Positions 24,935 through 34,160 of a stretch of 64,000 nucleotides of DNA are shown piece by piece (the first letter of the stretch is position 1; each line of letters begins with the position of its first letter). Source of the DNA: Bradyrhizobium ontarionense (GTDB lineage: Bacteria; Pseudomonadota; Alphaproteobacteria; Rhizobiales; Xanthobacteraceae); the NCBI RefSeq assembly GCF_021088345.1, contig NZ_CP088156.1, positions 8,361,001-8,425,000 on the forward strand, read 5' to 3'. The notes beneath the pieces were generated by a model. The model did not search any database and was not told the DNA's origin. It worked only from the letters and a program-made list of their open reading frames with translations. The position numbers were made by a program, and so were the translations under genes.

Positions 24935-27900
24935 ATGCATCTCCTGGCGACATCCGGCGCTGATATCGACGACCTCGAACAGGCCGTGGATCTTGCGCAG
25001 TCGCCTGCCGAGGTCGTGGTGCTGTCGTTCTCCGACAGCGACCTGTCCGCCCTGGCCGAGGCCTGGACGGCATCTTCAGCCGAGCTGCCGAGCCTGCGGC
25101 TTGCGAGCCTGAAACGGCTGAAGCACCCGATGTCGGTCGATCTCTATATCGACCGCGTCGTGCTCGGCGCGCGCGCCGTCGTCGTGCGCTGTCTCGGCGG
25201 GCTCGACTACTGGCGCTACGGGCTGGAGCGTCTCGCTGCCGTCTGCCGGAGCCGCGGCATCCTGTTCGCGGCGCTGCCGGGCGATGACCGCGCCGACGAA
25301 CGGCTCGATGCGTTGTCGACATTGCCGCCGGAGACGACGACGCGGCTCTACGGCTATCTGCACGAGGGCGGCGTCGGCAATGCGCGCGAGGCGCTGCGTT
25401 ATCTCGCTGCGCTGCTCGGTCGTGACACGCGTTTTGCCGAGCCGGTGGCGATCGGCTCGATCGTCGGCTTCGTGCCGGATCGCGGAGCCGTCGCGATCGA
25501 CGATCTCTGCCGATCGGACGACGGGCGGCCGACCGCGCTGGTCGTGTTCTACCGCGCCAGCCTGCTGGCGGCCGACACCGCAGGGATCGCCGAGCTGATG
25601 GCTGCGGTCGAGCGTGAAGGGCTCGCGGCGGTGGCCGTTGCGGTGACCAGCCTGAAGGATCCCGGCATTGCCGCGCCGCTGGCGCAGTTGATCAGGCAAC
25701 GGCGTGTCTCGATCATCCTGAACGCCACCGCATTCTCCGCCTTGCGCGACGACGGTACCAGCGTGCTCGACCTCGCCGACGTGCCGGTGCTGCAGATCGT
25801 GCAGGCGCAGAGCACCGAAGAGGCCTGGGCCTCCTCGTCCCGCGGCTTGTCGCCGACGGATCTCGCCATGAACGTCGTGCTGCCCGAGCTCGATGGCCGT
25901 CTGCTGGCGCGGCCGATCGCCTTCAAGGGTGAGACGGCGGCAGATGAACGCCTGCAGTTCGGCGTTGCACGGTATGTGCCGCAGGCCGATCGCATCGCCT
26001 ATGTCGCGCAGCTTGCCGCGCGGTGGGGCCGGCTGCGGGCGCTGCCGGCCGCGGAGCGGCGCATCGCGCTGATGCTGTCCGACTATCCCGCGCGCGGCGG
26101 ACGCCGCGGCTATGCGGTCGGTCTCGACACAAGCGAGAGCGTGGCGAGCATCGCGGGGCTGCTGGCAGGCGCAGGATACGACGTTGGAGGCGCGCCTCCA
26201 GCCGCTCGGGATGTCGAAGCGTTGCTGCGGGACGGGGCGGATGAACTCATCGTGCCGCTCGCGAGCTATCAGCGGACGTTTGCGCTGCTGCCGGATGATC
26301 TGCAGCGCGCCTTGCAGGAGAGTTGGGGGACGGCGGACGCCGATCCGGCGTGTCGCGACGGTGCATTCCGCTACCCCGTGTTGCGGGCCGGAAAGCTCTC
26401 GATCCTGCTGCAGCCCGACCGCGGCAGCCGCGCCGATCGCAAGTCCGGCTATCACGACACGACGGTGCCGCCGCGGCATGCCTATGTGGCGCTCTACGCG
26501 CATCTGCGCGAGGCCGAGCGGATCGACGCTCTGATCCATCTCGGCGCGCATGGCACGCTGGAATGGCTGCCGGGCAAGGCGCTGGCGCTGTCCCGCAATT
26601 GCTGGCCGGAGGCCGTGCTCGGCCCGCTGCCGGTGATCTATCCGTTCATCGTCAACAATCCCGGCGAGGCGATGCAGGCCAAGCGCCGATTGTCGGCGCT
26701 GACGCTCGGACATCTGACTCCGCCGCTGTCGCAGGCCGGGCTGCATGGTCCGCTGCTCGAGCTGGAAGGCCTGGTCGAGGAATATGCCGAGGCCGACGGG
26801 CTCGACAAGCGGCGCATGATGCTGCTGGAGGACGAGATCGTCGCGCGAGCCTGGCGGAACGGCCTCGCTGCGGATTGCGGTCTCGACCGGACCATGAGCG
26901 GACGCGAGGCGATCGCGCAGCTCGATGCGCAATTGTGCGACATCAAGGAACTGGCGGTGCGCGATCGTCTGCACGTGTTCGGCCGGGCTCCCGATGCGAC
27001 CGCGATCGATCTGCTCACCGATGCGATTTCGGCGGTGTCAATGCAGGGCGGCGAGGCCATCGATCGCTCGCAGATCGCAGTGCGGATCGAGGCGAGCGCA
27101 ACGGCTGAGCGCAGCGCGCTGCTCGCGGCCCTCGACGGCCGACGGGTGGCTGCCGGACCCGCCGGCGCGCCGAGCCGCGGGCGGCTCGACGTGCTGCCGA
27201 CGGGACGCAATCTGACCGCGATCGATCCACGCGCGATCCCCACGCGCACGGCCGCGCTGGTCGGCGTGCGTGCGGCCGACGAGGTGATCCGTCGCTATCT
27301 GCAGGATCACGGCGACTACCCGCATGCGCTGGTGCTGGATCTCTGGGCCTCCGCATCGCTGCGCACCGGTGGTGACGATCTGGCCCAGGCGTTCGCCTAT
27401 CTTGGTGCGAGGCCACGCTGGGACTTCAATTCCAACCGCGTCACCGGCATCGACGTGCTGCCGCAGGCCGTGCTCGACCGCCCGCGCATCGACGTGACGC
27501 TGAGAATCTCGGGGCTGTTTCGCGATCTGTTCGAGAGCCAGATCGCGCTGTTCGACCTTGCCGTGCAGACGGTGGCTGCGCTCGATGAGGACGATGCCGA
27601 CAATCCCCTGGCGGCAGCGCGACGCCGCGGCGACAGTCTCGCGCGCGTATTCGGTGGCGCGCCCGGCAGCTACGGCGCCGTCGCTGCCGACCTCGCGCTC
27701 GGGATGCACTGGGAGAGCCGGTCGCAGCTCGGCGAAGCCTATCTCGAAAGCACAGGTTACAGCTTTGGCGGGGTGCATGACGGAGTGCCTGCCTCCGATA
27801 CGTTCCGCGAACGCGTCCGGGCCGCCGATGCGCTGGTGCATCCGCAGGACGACCGTGAGCGCGACCTGCTCGACGGTGAGGAGGTGGCCGATTTCGCCGG

Positions 27901-28357
27901 CGGCTTCGCGGCAGCCGCCGCGGCGCTCGGCGTTACGCCGGCGCTCCTGCACCTCGACACCAGCCGCCCCGAAGCGCCGAAGGCGCGGACCTTCAGCGAG
28001 GAGATTGCCCGGGTGGTGCGCGGCCGTCTCACCAATCCGCGCTGGATCGCGGGAATGCTCGCGCATGGCTACCGCGGCGTCGCGGAGATCGCACAAGGGA
28101 TCGATGCGCTCTATGCCTTCGCTGCCACGTCCGACGCCGTCCCCGAGCATCTGTTTGATCTGGCACATGCGGCGCTGCTGCGCGACGAGGCAGTCTTGGA
28201 CGGCATGGTTGCGCGCAATCCGGCGGCTGTCACTGCCATCGTGTCGCGGTTCGAGGACGCCTTGCGCAGGCAGCTGTGGGTGCCGCGCCGGAACGCGGTC
28301 GCTGACGAGCTTGCGCTCGCCCGCGCACGCCTGACGCAGACGGAGATCGTGCCGTGA
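24935..28357 (+). CDS. cobN: Cobaltochelatase subunit CobN
   Basis: Large subunit of the aerobic ATP-dependent cobaltochelatase that inserts Co(II) into hydrogenobyrinic acid a,c-diamide. It has 1140 residues, somewhat shorter than the ~1275 of the P. denitrificans enzyme but within the CobN/BchH/ChlH family. Recognisable blocks are VRCLGGLDYWRYGLERL near residue 88, SDYPARGGRRGYAVGLDT near 385, LIHLGAHGTLEWLPGKA near 535 and PRWDFNSNRVTGIDVLP near 825. The partner subunits CobS and CobT (AAA+ and MIDAS type) are not in the window and must be elsewhere. It overlaps cobG by 4 bp. Confidence 0.93.
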   Translation: MHLLATSGADIDDLEQAVDLAQSPAEVVVLSFSDSDLSALAEAWTASSAELPSLRLASLKRLKHPMSVDLYIDRVVLGARAVVVRCLGGLDYWRYGLERLAAVCRSRGILFAALPGDDRADERLDALSTLPPETTTRLYGYLHEGGVGNAREALRYLAALLGRDTRFAEPVAIGSIVGFVPDRGAVAIDDLCRSDDGRPTALVVFYRASLLAADTAGIAELMAAVEREGLAAVAVAVTSLKDPGIAAPLAQLIRQRRVSIILNATAFSALRDDGTSVLDLADVPVLQIVQAQSTEEAWASSSRGLSPTDLAMNVVLPELDGRLLARPIAFKGETAADERLQFGVARYVPQADRIAYVAQLAARWGRLRALPAAERRIALMLSDYPARGGRRGYAVGLDTSESVASIAGLLAGAGYDVGGAPPAARDVEALLRDGADELIVPLASYQRTFALLPDDLQRALQESWGTADADPACRDGAFRYPVLRAGKLSILLQPDRGSRADRKSGYHDTTVPPRHAYVALYAHLREAERIDALIHLGAHGTLEWLPGKALALSRNCWPEAVLGPLPVIYPFIVNNPGEAMQAKRRLSALTLGHLTPPLSQAGLHGPLLELEGLVEEYAEADGLDKRRMMLLEDEIVARAWRNGLAADCGLDRTMSGREAIAQLDAQLCDIKELAVRDRLHVFGRAPDATAIDLLTDAISAVSMQGGEAIDRSQIAVRIEASATAERSALLAALDGRRVAAGPAGAPSRGRLDVLPTGRNLTAIDPRAIPTRTAALVGVRAADEVIRRYLQDHGDYPHALVLDLWASASLRTGGDDLAQAFAYLGARPRWDFNSNRVTGIDVLPQAVLDRPRIDVTLRISGLFRDLFESQIALFDLAVQTVAALDEDDADNPLAAARRRGDSLARVFGGAPGSYGAVAADLALGMHWESRSQLGEAYLESTGYSFGGVHDGVPASDTFRERVRAADALVHPQDDRERDLLDGEEVADFAGGFAAAAAALGVTPALLHLDTSRPEAPKARTFSEEIARVVRGRLTNPRWIAGMLAHGYRGVAEIAQGIDALYAFAATSDAVPEHLFDLAHAALLRDEAVLDGMVARNPAAVTAIVSRFEDALRRQLWVPRRNAVADELALARARLTQTEIVP

Positions 28358-29634
28358 CCACAGCGTTCGAGATCAAAGGCTGGTGTCCGGGCGCGCACCG
28401 CCCGATGCTGAGCGGTGACGGGCTCATTGTCCGGGTCAGGCCGCATGGCGGCCGTTTGCCGGTGGCGGCTCTCGGTGCATTGGCCGACGCGGCCCGTCGC
28501 TTCGGCAACGGCCAGATCGATCTCACGCGCCGCGCCAATCTGCAGATCCGTGGCGTCTCGTCCGAGACCTTGGCGCCCTTGTGGGCGTTGATGGCTTCGC
28601 ACGACCTGCTCGATGACAACGCCGAACTCGAAGCCATCCGCAACATCGTGCTCAATCCGCTGGCGGGACTCGATCCGGGCGAGATCGTCGACATGCATCC
28701 GGTCGCAAAAGCGCTGGAGACCGAGCTCGCGACAGATGAAGCATTGCGTGCGCTGCCCGGCAAATTCGGCTTCGTGCTGGATGGTGGCGGCAAGCTGCCG
28801 CTGACGGGCATGGCTGCCGACGTCCATCTGGTGGCTTGTGGCCAAGGTAACGAACGCCGCATCGCCGTCGGTCTCGCTGGGGCGGATGGCGTCATATGGC
28901 TTGGGACGACGGCCGTTGCCGATGCTGCGTCTGCAGCCGTGCAGCTCGCGCACGCTGTCCTCCAGCAGAGCTCGACCCGGCGTGCGGCGGATCTGCCACC
29001 GGATGCGACCGCCAGTATCGGCGCCGAGCTGGGTCTGGATGCCTCCGACACGATCGCGACGGCTTCGGCCGCCGCCTCGCAGCAGCGTCTCGGCCTCATC
29101 CTTCTGACGGAGCAAACCTGCGCCGTCGGGCTCGGCGTACCGTTCGGCCGCGCCGACAGCGAGACGCTGGCGCGACTGGCCGCTTTGCTCGCGGCGCACG
29201 GTATCTCCGACGTCCGCATGTCGCCGTGGCGGACGTTCTATGTCGCCGCGAACCGTGCGATCGCAGATCGTCTCGTTGCGGATGCGGCCCACCTGGGCCT
29301 GATCGTCGACGACACTGATCCGTTGATGCGCATCGATGCCTGCTCGGGTGTCGGCTGCTGTCCCTCGACCGCGCTGGCGACGCGGGAGCATGCCCGCGTG
29401 CTGGCCGGCGCAATGGCTCGCGCACAGTTCACAGGCACGCTGCATGTCTCCGGCTGCGCCAAGGGATGCGCGCGCTCGGCAGCCGCCGGCCTGGTGCTGG
29501 TCGGCGATGGCGACCGGTATCGCATCGTTCGGGACGGCACGGCCAAGAGCGAGCCTTGTGGCACCCTCGATCCAGCGGGCCTCGACGCGACGGGAAATGG
29601 GCTGTTTGAAGCGAGAGAGAGAGCTCATGTCTGA
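28354..29634 (+). CDS. cobG: Precorrin-3B synthase
   Basis: Oxygen-dependent monooxygenase that converts precorrin-3A to precorrin-3B, preparing ring contraction; it marks the aerobic cobalamin route. It has 426 residues of the nitrite/sulfite reductase-like fold with an Fe-S centre. The cysteines DACSGVGCCPS (about 329-339) and VSGCAKGCARSA (about 366-377) fit the C-x4-5-C and C-x3-C cluster motif. The duplicated ferredoxin-like half domains include GNGQIDLTRRANLQIRG near the start. It begins with GTG inside the cobN stop (GTGA) and overlaps cobH by 8 bp. Confidence 0.92.
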   Translation: MTTAFEIKGWCPGAHRPMLSGDGLIVRVRPHGGRLPVAALGALADAARRFGNGQIDLTRRANLQIRGVSSETLAPLWALMASHDLLDDNAELEAIRNIVLNPLAGLDPGEIVDMHPVAKALETELATDEALRALPGKFGFVLDGGGKLPLTGMAADVHLVACGQGNERRIAVGLAGADGVIWLGTTAVADAASAAVQLAHAVLQQSSTRRAADLPPDATASIGAELGLDASDTIATASAAASQQRLGLILLTEQTCAVGLGVPFGRADSETLARLAALLAAHGISDVRMSPWRTFYVAANRAIADRLVADAAHLGLIVDDTDPLMRIDACSGVGCCPSTALATREHARVLAGAMARAQFTGTLHVSGCAKGCARSAAAGLVLVGDGDRYRIVRDGTAKSEPCGTLDPAGLDATGNGLFEARERAHV

Positions 29635-30259
29635 CCTGCGCGACTACATCAAGGAAGGCGCGGAGATCTACCGCCGTTCGTTCGCGACGATCCGCGCCGA
29701 GGCCGACCTGTCGCGCTTTCACGGGCTCGAAGAGAAGATCGCGGTGCGCATCGTCCACGCCTGCGGCATGGTCGAGATCACCTCCGACATCGAGATGTCC
29801 GATCAGTTCGCCGCCGAAGCGCGTGCTGCACTCGATCGTGGCGCGCCGATCCTGTGCGACGCCAAGATGGTGGCGCAGGGCATCACGCGCGCCCGGCTGC
29901 CGGCCGGCAACGAAATCATCTGCACGCTCGATGATCCCACGGTGCCCGCGCTCGCGGTGCAGCTCGGCACGACGCGGTCGGCTGCGGCGCTCGAACTGTG
30001 GCGGCCGCATCTCGGCGGTGCGCTGGTTGCGATCGGCAATGCGCCGACCTCGCTGTTTCATCTGCTCGACATGCTCGATCAGGGGGCGCCGCGGCCGGCC
30101 GCCGTGATCGGAACGGCGGTGGGCTTCGTCGGTGCGCGCGAGTCCAAGGACGCGCTCGCGGCCGATGGTCGCGTCCCCTATCTGATCGTGAAGGGGCGCA
30201 AGGGCGGCAGCGCCATGGCGGTTGCCGCCGTCAATGCCATCGCGAGCGATGCCGAATGA
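29627..30259 (+). CDS. cobH: Precorrin-8X methylmutase
   Basis: Moves a methyl group from C11 to C12 to form hydrogenobyrinic acid. It has 210 residues, normal for the family. Signatures are YIKEGAEIYRRSFATIRAE (about 6-24), RIVHACGMVEI (about 42-52, with the catalytic His), ILCDAKMVAQGI (about 75-86) and GFVGARESKDAL (about 167-178). It overlaps cobG by 8 bp and cobI by 4 bp. Confidence 0.94.
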   Translation: MSDLRDYIKEGAEIYRRSFATIRAEADLSRFHGLEEKIAVRIVHACGMVEITSDIEMSDQFAAEARAALDRGAPILCDAKMVAQGITRARLPAGNEIICTLDDPTVPALAVQLGTTRSAAALELWRPHLGGALVAIGNAPTSLFHLLDMLDQGAPRPAAVIGTAVGFVGARESKDALAADGRVPYLIVKGRKGGSAMAVAAVNAIASDAE

Positions 30260-31014
30260 GCCTGCTCGACACCATCGCGGGTTCGGCGAGCGGCGGAACG
30301 CTGTATGGCATCGGCGTCGGTCCCGGTGATGTCCGTTACCTCACCTTGCGCGCGGCGGGCTTGATCCGTTCCGTCGATGTCGTCGCCTTCTTCGCCAAGC
30401 GCGGCATTGAAGGCAATGCGCGGCGGATCGTGGCGCCGTTGATGGACGCCGGGCGCCATGAGCTGCGGCTGGAATATCCCGTCACCGAGGAGGTGCCGGT
30501 GGCCGACCCGTCCTATCAGGCGCAGATCGCCGATTTCTATCGTCGCGCTTCCGACAGCATCGCAACGCATCTGGCGGCGGGGCGATCGGTCGGCCTGCTG
30601 TCGGAAGGCGATCCGTTCTTCTACGGCTCGTTCATGCACATGTGGCGGCGGCTCGAGCGCGAGCATCCGGTCGAGGTCGTTCCCGGCGTGACCGGCATGT
30701 CCGGCTGCTGGACCAAGGCCAATGTGCCGATCACCTGGGGCGATGACATCCTCTCCGTGCTGCCGGGCACGTTGGCGGAGGACATCCTGCATGATCGGCT
30801 GACGCGCTGCGAGGCCGCCGTGATCATGAAAGTCGGACGCAATCTGACCAAGGTGAAGCGCGCAATCATCAGCGCCGGATTGCTCGATCGCGCCATCTAT
30901 GTCGAACGCGGGACCATGGCGGCGCAACGCGTTGCGCCGTTGGCCGAGGTGGAGCAGGACCGCGGGCCGTATTTCTCGATGATCCTCATCCCCGGCCAGG
31001 GGCGGCAGCTGTGA
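30256..31014 (+). CDS. cobI: Precorrin-2 C20-methyltransferase
   Basis: SAM-dependent methylation of precorrin-2 at C20. It has 252 residues of the tetrapyrrole methylase fold. Visible motifs are GIGVGPGDVRYLTLRA (about 18-33), VGLLSEGDPFFYGSF (about 113-127) and VEVVPGVTGMSGCW (about 136-149). The start ATG overlaps the cobH stop (ATGA), which excludes the long upstream open frame. Confidence 0.94.
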   Translation: MSLLDTIAGSASGGTLYGIGVGPGDVRYLTLRAAGLIRSVDVVAFFAKRGIEGNARRIVAPLMDAGRHELRLEYPVTEEVPVADPSYQAQIADFYRRASDSIATHLAAGRSVGLLSEGDPFFYGSFMHMWRRLEREHPVEVVPGVTGMSGCWTKANVPITWGDDILSVLPGTLAEDILHDRLTRCEAAVIMKVGRNLTKVKRAIISAGLLDRAIYVERGTMAAQRVAPLAEVEQDRGPYFSMILIPGQGRQL

Positions 31015-31778
31015 CGGGCACGCTCACCATCGTCGGCGTCGGCCCGGGGCGACCCGAGCTGATGACGCCGGCGGCGTCAGCCGCGATCGCTGATGCGACC
31101 GATCTCGTCGGCTATGGACCTTATCTCGACAGGGTCACCACGCGCCATCCGGGACAGATCCGCCACGCCAGCGACAATCGCGTCGAGCTCGATCGCGCGC
31201 GACATGCGCTGCAGCTTGCGAGCCATGGAAGGCAGGTCGCGGTGATCTCTGGCGGCGATCCCGGCGTATTCGCGATGGCCGCTGCGGTGTTCGAAGCGGT
31301 CGAGGCGGGACCTTCGGAATGGCGCGCGCTCGAGATCCGCGTCGAACCGGGTGTCACCGCGATGCTGGCTGCTGCAGCAGAGGTCGGGGCGCCGCTCGGC
31401 GGCGATTTCTGTGCGATCTCGCTCTCCGACAATCTCAAGAGCTGGACGACGATCCGTCGCCGGCTGGAGGCGGCAGCTCGGGCCGACTTCGTCATCGCGC
31501 TGTACAATCCACTCTCGAAGGCGCGGCCGCATCAGCTCGGCGAGGCCTTCGCGCTGCTGCGCGAGACCATACCGCCGTCGTCCGTGGTCGTGATGGTGCG
31601 TGCCGCCGGCAGCGGTGAGGTCAGGCAGATCATCACCACGCTGGGTGAGGTCGATCCTGGCACGGCCGACATGCGCACGCTCGTGCTGATCGGATCGTCG
31701 GCGACGCGCCTGATCGCGCGCGAAGGGAAGGCACCTTGGGTCTACACCCTGCGCCGTGACGTCGAGGGCGGCAGATGA
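31011..31778 (+). CDS. cobJ: Precorrin-3B C17-methyltransferase
   Basis: Catalyses C17 methylation with ring contraction to precorrin-4. It has 255 residues with tetrapyrrole methylase motifs: VGVGPGRPELMTPAA (about 7-21), VAVISGGDPGVFAMAA (about 74-89), VEPGVTAMLAAAAEVGAPLG (about 106-125) and LYNPLSKARPHQL (about 163-175). Its GTG start overlaps the cobI stop. The last 37 bp overlap the end of cobK on the opposite strand. It closes the riboswitch-led operon. Confidence 0.94.
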   Translation: MTGTLTIVGVGPGRPELMTPAASAAIADATDLVGYGPYLDRVTTRHPGQIRHASDNRVELDRARHALQLASHGRQVAVISGGDPGVFAMAAAVFEAVEAGPSEWRALEIRVEPGVTAMLAAAAEVGAPLGGDFCAISLSDNLKSWTTIRRRLEAAARADFVIALYNPLSKARPHQLGEAFALLRETIPPSSVVVMVRAAGSGEVRQIITTLGEVDPGTADMRTLVLIGSSATRLIAREGKAPWVYTLRRDVEGGR

Positions 31779-32515
31779 GCGAGTTGCGCCTCGAGCCATT
31801 GCAATGCGGATTGCGGGCTGTCCAGTGCGATGCCGGACGGCTTCTCCGGCCGCGCGATCATCACGACAGGAAGGTTCAGCCGCCGCGCCGCCGCGATCTT
31901 CGGATAGGTCGCGCTGCCGCCGGAGTTCTTCGAGACGACGAAGGCGATGCGCTCCTGGGCGAGGAAGGCGTTCTCTTTCACCTCATCGAACGGTCCGCGA
32001 TCGTAGACGAAGCGAATGTCGGGCGGCAGGGGGATGTCGCCGGGCGGATCGATCGTGCGTGCGATGTAGTGATGCTGCGGAGCGGCGGCGAAGGCCGCGA
32101 GCTCCAGCCGACCGAGACTGAGGAAGACGCGCGCAGCCTCCGGTCCGAGCGCGGTGGCTGCGGCTTGCGGACTCTCGACGTCGATCCAGCAATCGCCATC
32201 CTGGCGCTGCCACGCGGCGCGCTGGATCGACACAAGCGGCACCGAGACCGCGCGACACGCGGCGACGGCATGCCGCGAGATCTGGTCGGCGTAGGGATGG
32301 GTCGCATCGATCACGGCTTCGATCGCGTGGTCCCGCAGCCATGCCTCCAGGCCGGCGATGCCGCCAAAGCCGCCGATGCGTGTCGGCAGCGGCTGCGGCT
32401 TGGGCGAGGCGGTGCGTCCCGCCAGCGAGAGCGTCGGCGCGAACCGGTCGTCGCCCGCGAGCAATCGCGCCAGCTCCGAAGCCTCGGTGGTCCCGCCGAG
32501 AATGAGAATGCGCAT
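31742..32515 (-). CDS. cobK: Precorrin-6A reductase
   Basis: NADPH-dependent reduction of precorrin-6A. It has 257 residues. Signatures are ILILGGTTEASELARLLA at the N-terminus, IDATHPYADQISRHAV (about 69-84), VFLSLGRLELAAF (about 127-139) and VVSKNSGGSATYPKIAAAR near 210. The ATG at 32515 (MRILILG) gives the usual length; one three codons upstream at 32524 is possible. Neither has a clear ribosome binding site. It lies back to back with cobL, starts separated by at most 14 bp, and runs convergent into cobJ. Confidence 0.92.
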   Translation of the reverse strand: MRILILGGTTEASELARLLAGDDRFAPTLSLAGRTASPKPQPLPTRIGGFGGIAGLEAWLRDHAIEAVIDATHPYADQISRHAVAACRAVSVPLVSIQRAAWQRQDGDCWIDVESPQAAATALGPEAARVFLSLGRLELAAFAAAPQHHYIARTIDPPGDIPLPPDIRFVYDRGPFDEVKENAFLAQERIAFVVSKNSGGSATYPKIAAARRLNLPVVMIARPEKPSGIALDSPQSALQWLEAQLAHLPPSTSRRRV

Positions 32516-32529
32516 GCGGGGCATGGTCC

Positions 32530-33765
32530 ATGATGGGGTCGGGCGCAACTTGCAACGCTCAGCGCTGGCTGTCCATCGTCGGCATCGGCGAGGACGGCGT
32601 CGGCGGCTTGTCGATGCTGGCGCGCGAGCTCGTCGCGCGGGCCGCGCTGGTGGTGGGTGGTGCACGTCATCTCGAGCTCGCAGCCGCGTTGATCGAGGGC
32701 GAGCGGCTGGCGTGGCCCAGTCCGCTGCATCAGGCGTTCGAGCAGATCGCTGCGCGCCGCGGGCAGCCCGTCGTCGTGCTCGCAAGCGGCGACCCCTTCA
32801 ACTACGGCGTCGGCAAGCAGCTCATGCAGCGCTTCGAGCCTGCGGAGATGCTGTGCGTGCCGCAGCCGTCGGCCTTCAGCCTCGCAGCGGCGCGGCTGGG
32901 CTGGCCGCTTGCGGACGTGGCCCAGGTCACGCTCCATGGCCGTGCGCTGGAAGGGATCATCCGCCATCTCGCGCCGGGCGCACGCATTCTTGCGCTGGCC
33001 TGGGACGGTTCGACGGCGGCGAAGCTCGCCGCGTTGCTGACATCGCGCCGCATGGGACGCTCGCGCCTGACGGTGCTGGAGGCCATCGGCGGCCCGCACG
33101 AGCGGGTGCGCAGCGCGACGGCCGATGCGTTCGATCTGTCGGACATCCATCCGCTCACGACGATTGCGGTCGAGGTCGACGCCGAGCCCGATGCGCCGGT
33201 GATCCCGCTGACATCGGGCCTTGCCGATGATCTGTTCGAGCATGACGGCCAGCTCACCAAGCACGACGTCCGCGCCGTTACGCTCTCGGCCTTGGCGCCG
33301 AAGCCGGGCGAGCTGTTGTGGGACGTCGGCCTTGGTGCCGGCTCGGTCGCGATCGAATGGCTGCTGCGTCACGGTTCGCTTGGCGCAATTGGAATCGAGG
33401 CGCGGCAGGACCGGGCCGACCGGGCTCTGCGGAACGCGCTTGCGCTGGGCGCGCCGGATCTCAGGATCGTCGTCGGCGCCGCGCCGATGGCACTGGCCGA
33501 TCTCGAAGCTCCCGATGCCGTGTTCATTGGCGGCGGCATCTCGGAACAGGGCGTGTTCGAGGCGGTGTGGTCGCGGTTGAAACCCGGCGGTCGCCTCGTC
33601 GCCAACGTGGTGTCGCTCGAAGGCGAGGCGCGGCTGATCGATCTGTTCGGCCAGCATGGCGGCGAGCTGGTTCGTATTGCCATCTCGCAGGTCAAGCCGG
33701 TCGGCAGCATGCATGGCTGGAAGCCGGCGATGCCGGTCACGCAATGGCGGGTGACGAAGCCATGA
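32530..33765 (+). CDS. cobL: Precorrin-6Y C5,15-methyltransferase (decarboxylating)
   Basis: Methylates C5 and C15 and decarboxylates the C12 acetate to give precorrin-8X. It has 411 residues in two domains: an N-terminal CbiE-like tetrapyrrole methylase (about 10-205, with VGIGEDGVGGL and VVLASGDPFNYGVG) and a C-terminal CbiT-like Rossmann methyltransferase (about 225-400, with LLWDVGLGAGSVAIEWLL). Two adjacent ATG codons (32530, 32533) could start it. It is coupled to cobE by a 4-bp overlap. Confidence 0.93.
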   Translation: MMGSGATCNAQRWLSIVGIGEDGVGGLSMLARELVARAALVVGGARHLELAAALIEGERLAWPSPLHQAFEQIAARRGQPVVVLASGDPFNYGVGKQLMQRFEPAEMLCVPQPSAFSLAAARLGWPLADVAQVTLHGRALEGIIRHLAPGARILALAWDGSTAAKLAALLTSRRMGRSRLTVLEAIGGPHERVRSATADAFDLSDIHPLTTIAVEVDAEPDAPVIPLTSGLADDLFEHDGQLTKHDVRAVTLSALAPKPGELLWDVGLGAGSVAIEWLLRHGSLGAIGIEARQDRADRALRNALALGAPDLRIVVGAAPMALADLEAPDAVFIGGGISEQGVFEAVWSRLKPGGRLVANVVSLEGEARLIDLFGQHGGELVRIAISQVKPVGSMHGWKPAMPVTQWRVTKP

Positions 33766-34160
33766 TCGCGCTCGGGATCGGCTGCCGCCGCAATGCGAGC
33801 GGAGAGGAGATCGCAGCGGTCATCGCGCAAGCGCTGACCGCTGCGCGCGTCGTGGCAGGCGATGTTGCCGTGGTCGCGACAGCGGCAGATAAGGTCAGCG
33901 AGCCCGGCATGATCGAAGCTGCGAAGCGGCTTGGCCGTCCGCTGATTGGTCTTGCAGTTGAGGACCTCGCGGCGGTCGTCGATCTCGCGGTCACCCGGAG
34001 TGATCGCGTGCAACGCCTCAAGGGTGTGCCGTCGATCGCCGAGACCGCGGCGCTCGCCGCCGCCGGACGGAATGCGCGGCTGATCCTGCCGCGCATGGCC
34101 AACGGATCTGCGACGTGCGCGTTGGCCGAAGGCGAGGGCGCTGCGGAGGACGGCCGATGA
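33762..34160 (+). CDS. cobE: Cobalamin biosynthesis protein CobE (CbiG C-terminal-like)
   Basis: A 132-residue protein of the CobE/CbiG_C family. It begins [21 protein letters not shown] and contains [12 protein letters not shown] and [16 protein letters not shown] (about 87-102), all family hallmarks. The family corresponds to the C-terminal domain of CbiG, the anaerobic-pathway lactone-opening enzyme, and its exact role in the aerobic route is unsettled. Overlaps of 4 bp with cobL and cobM fix the frame. Confidence 0.9.
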   Translation: MIALGIGCRRNASGEEIAAVIAQALTAARVVAGDVAVVATAADKVSEPGMIEAAKRLGRPLIGLAVEDLAAVVDLAVTRSDRVQRLKGVPSIAETAALAAAGRNARLILPRMANGSATCALAEGEGAAEDGR

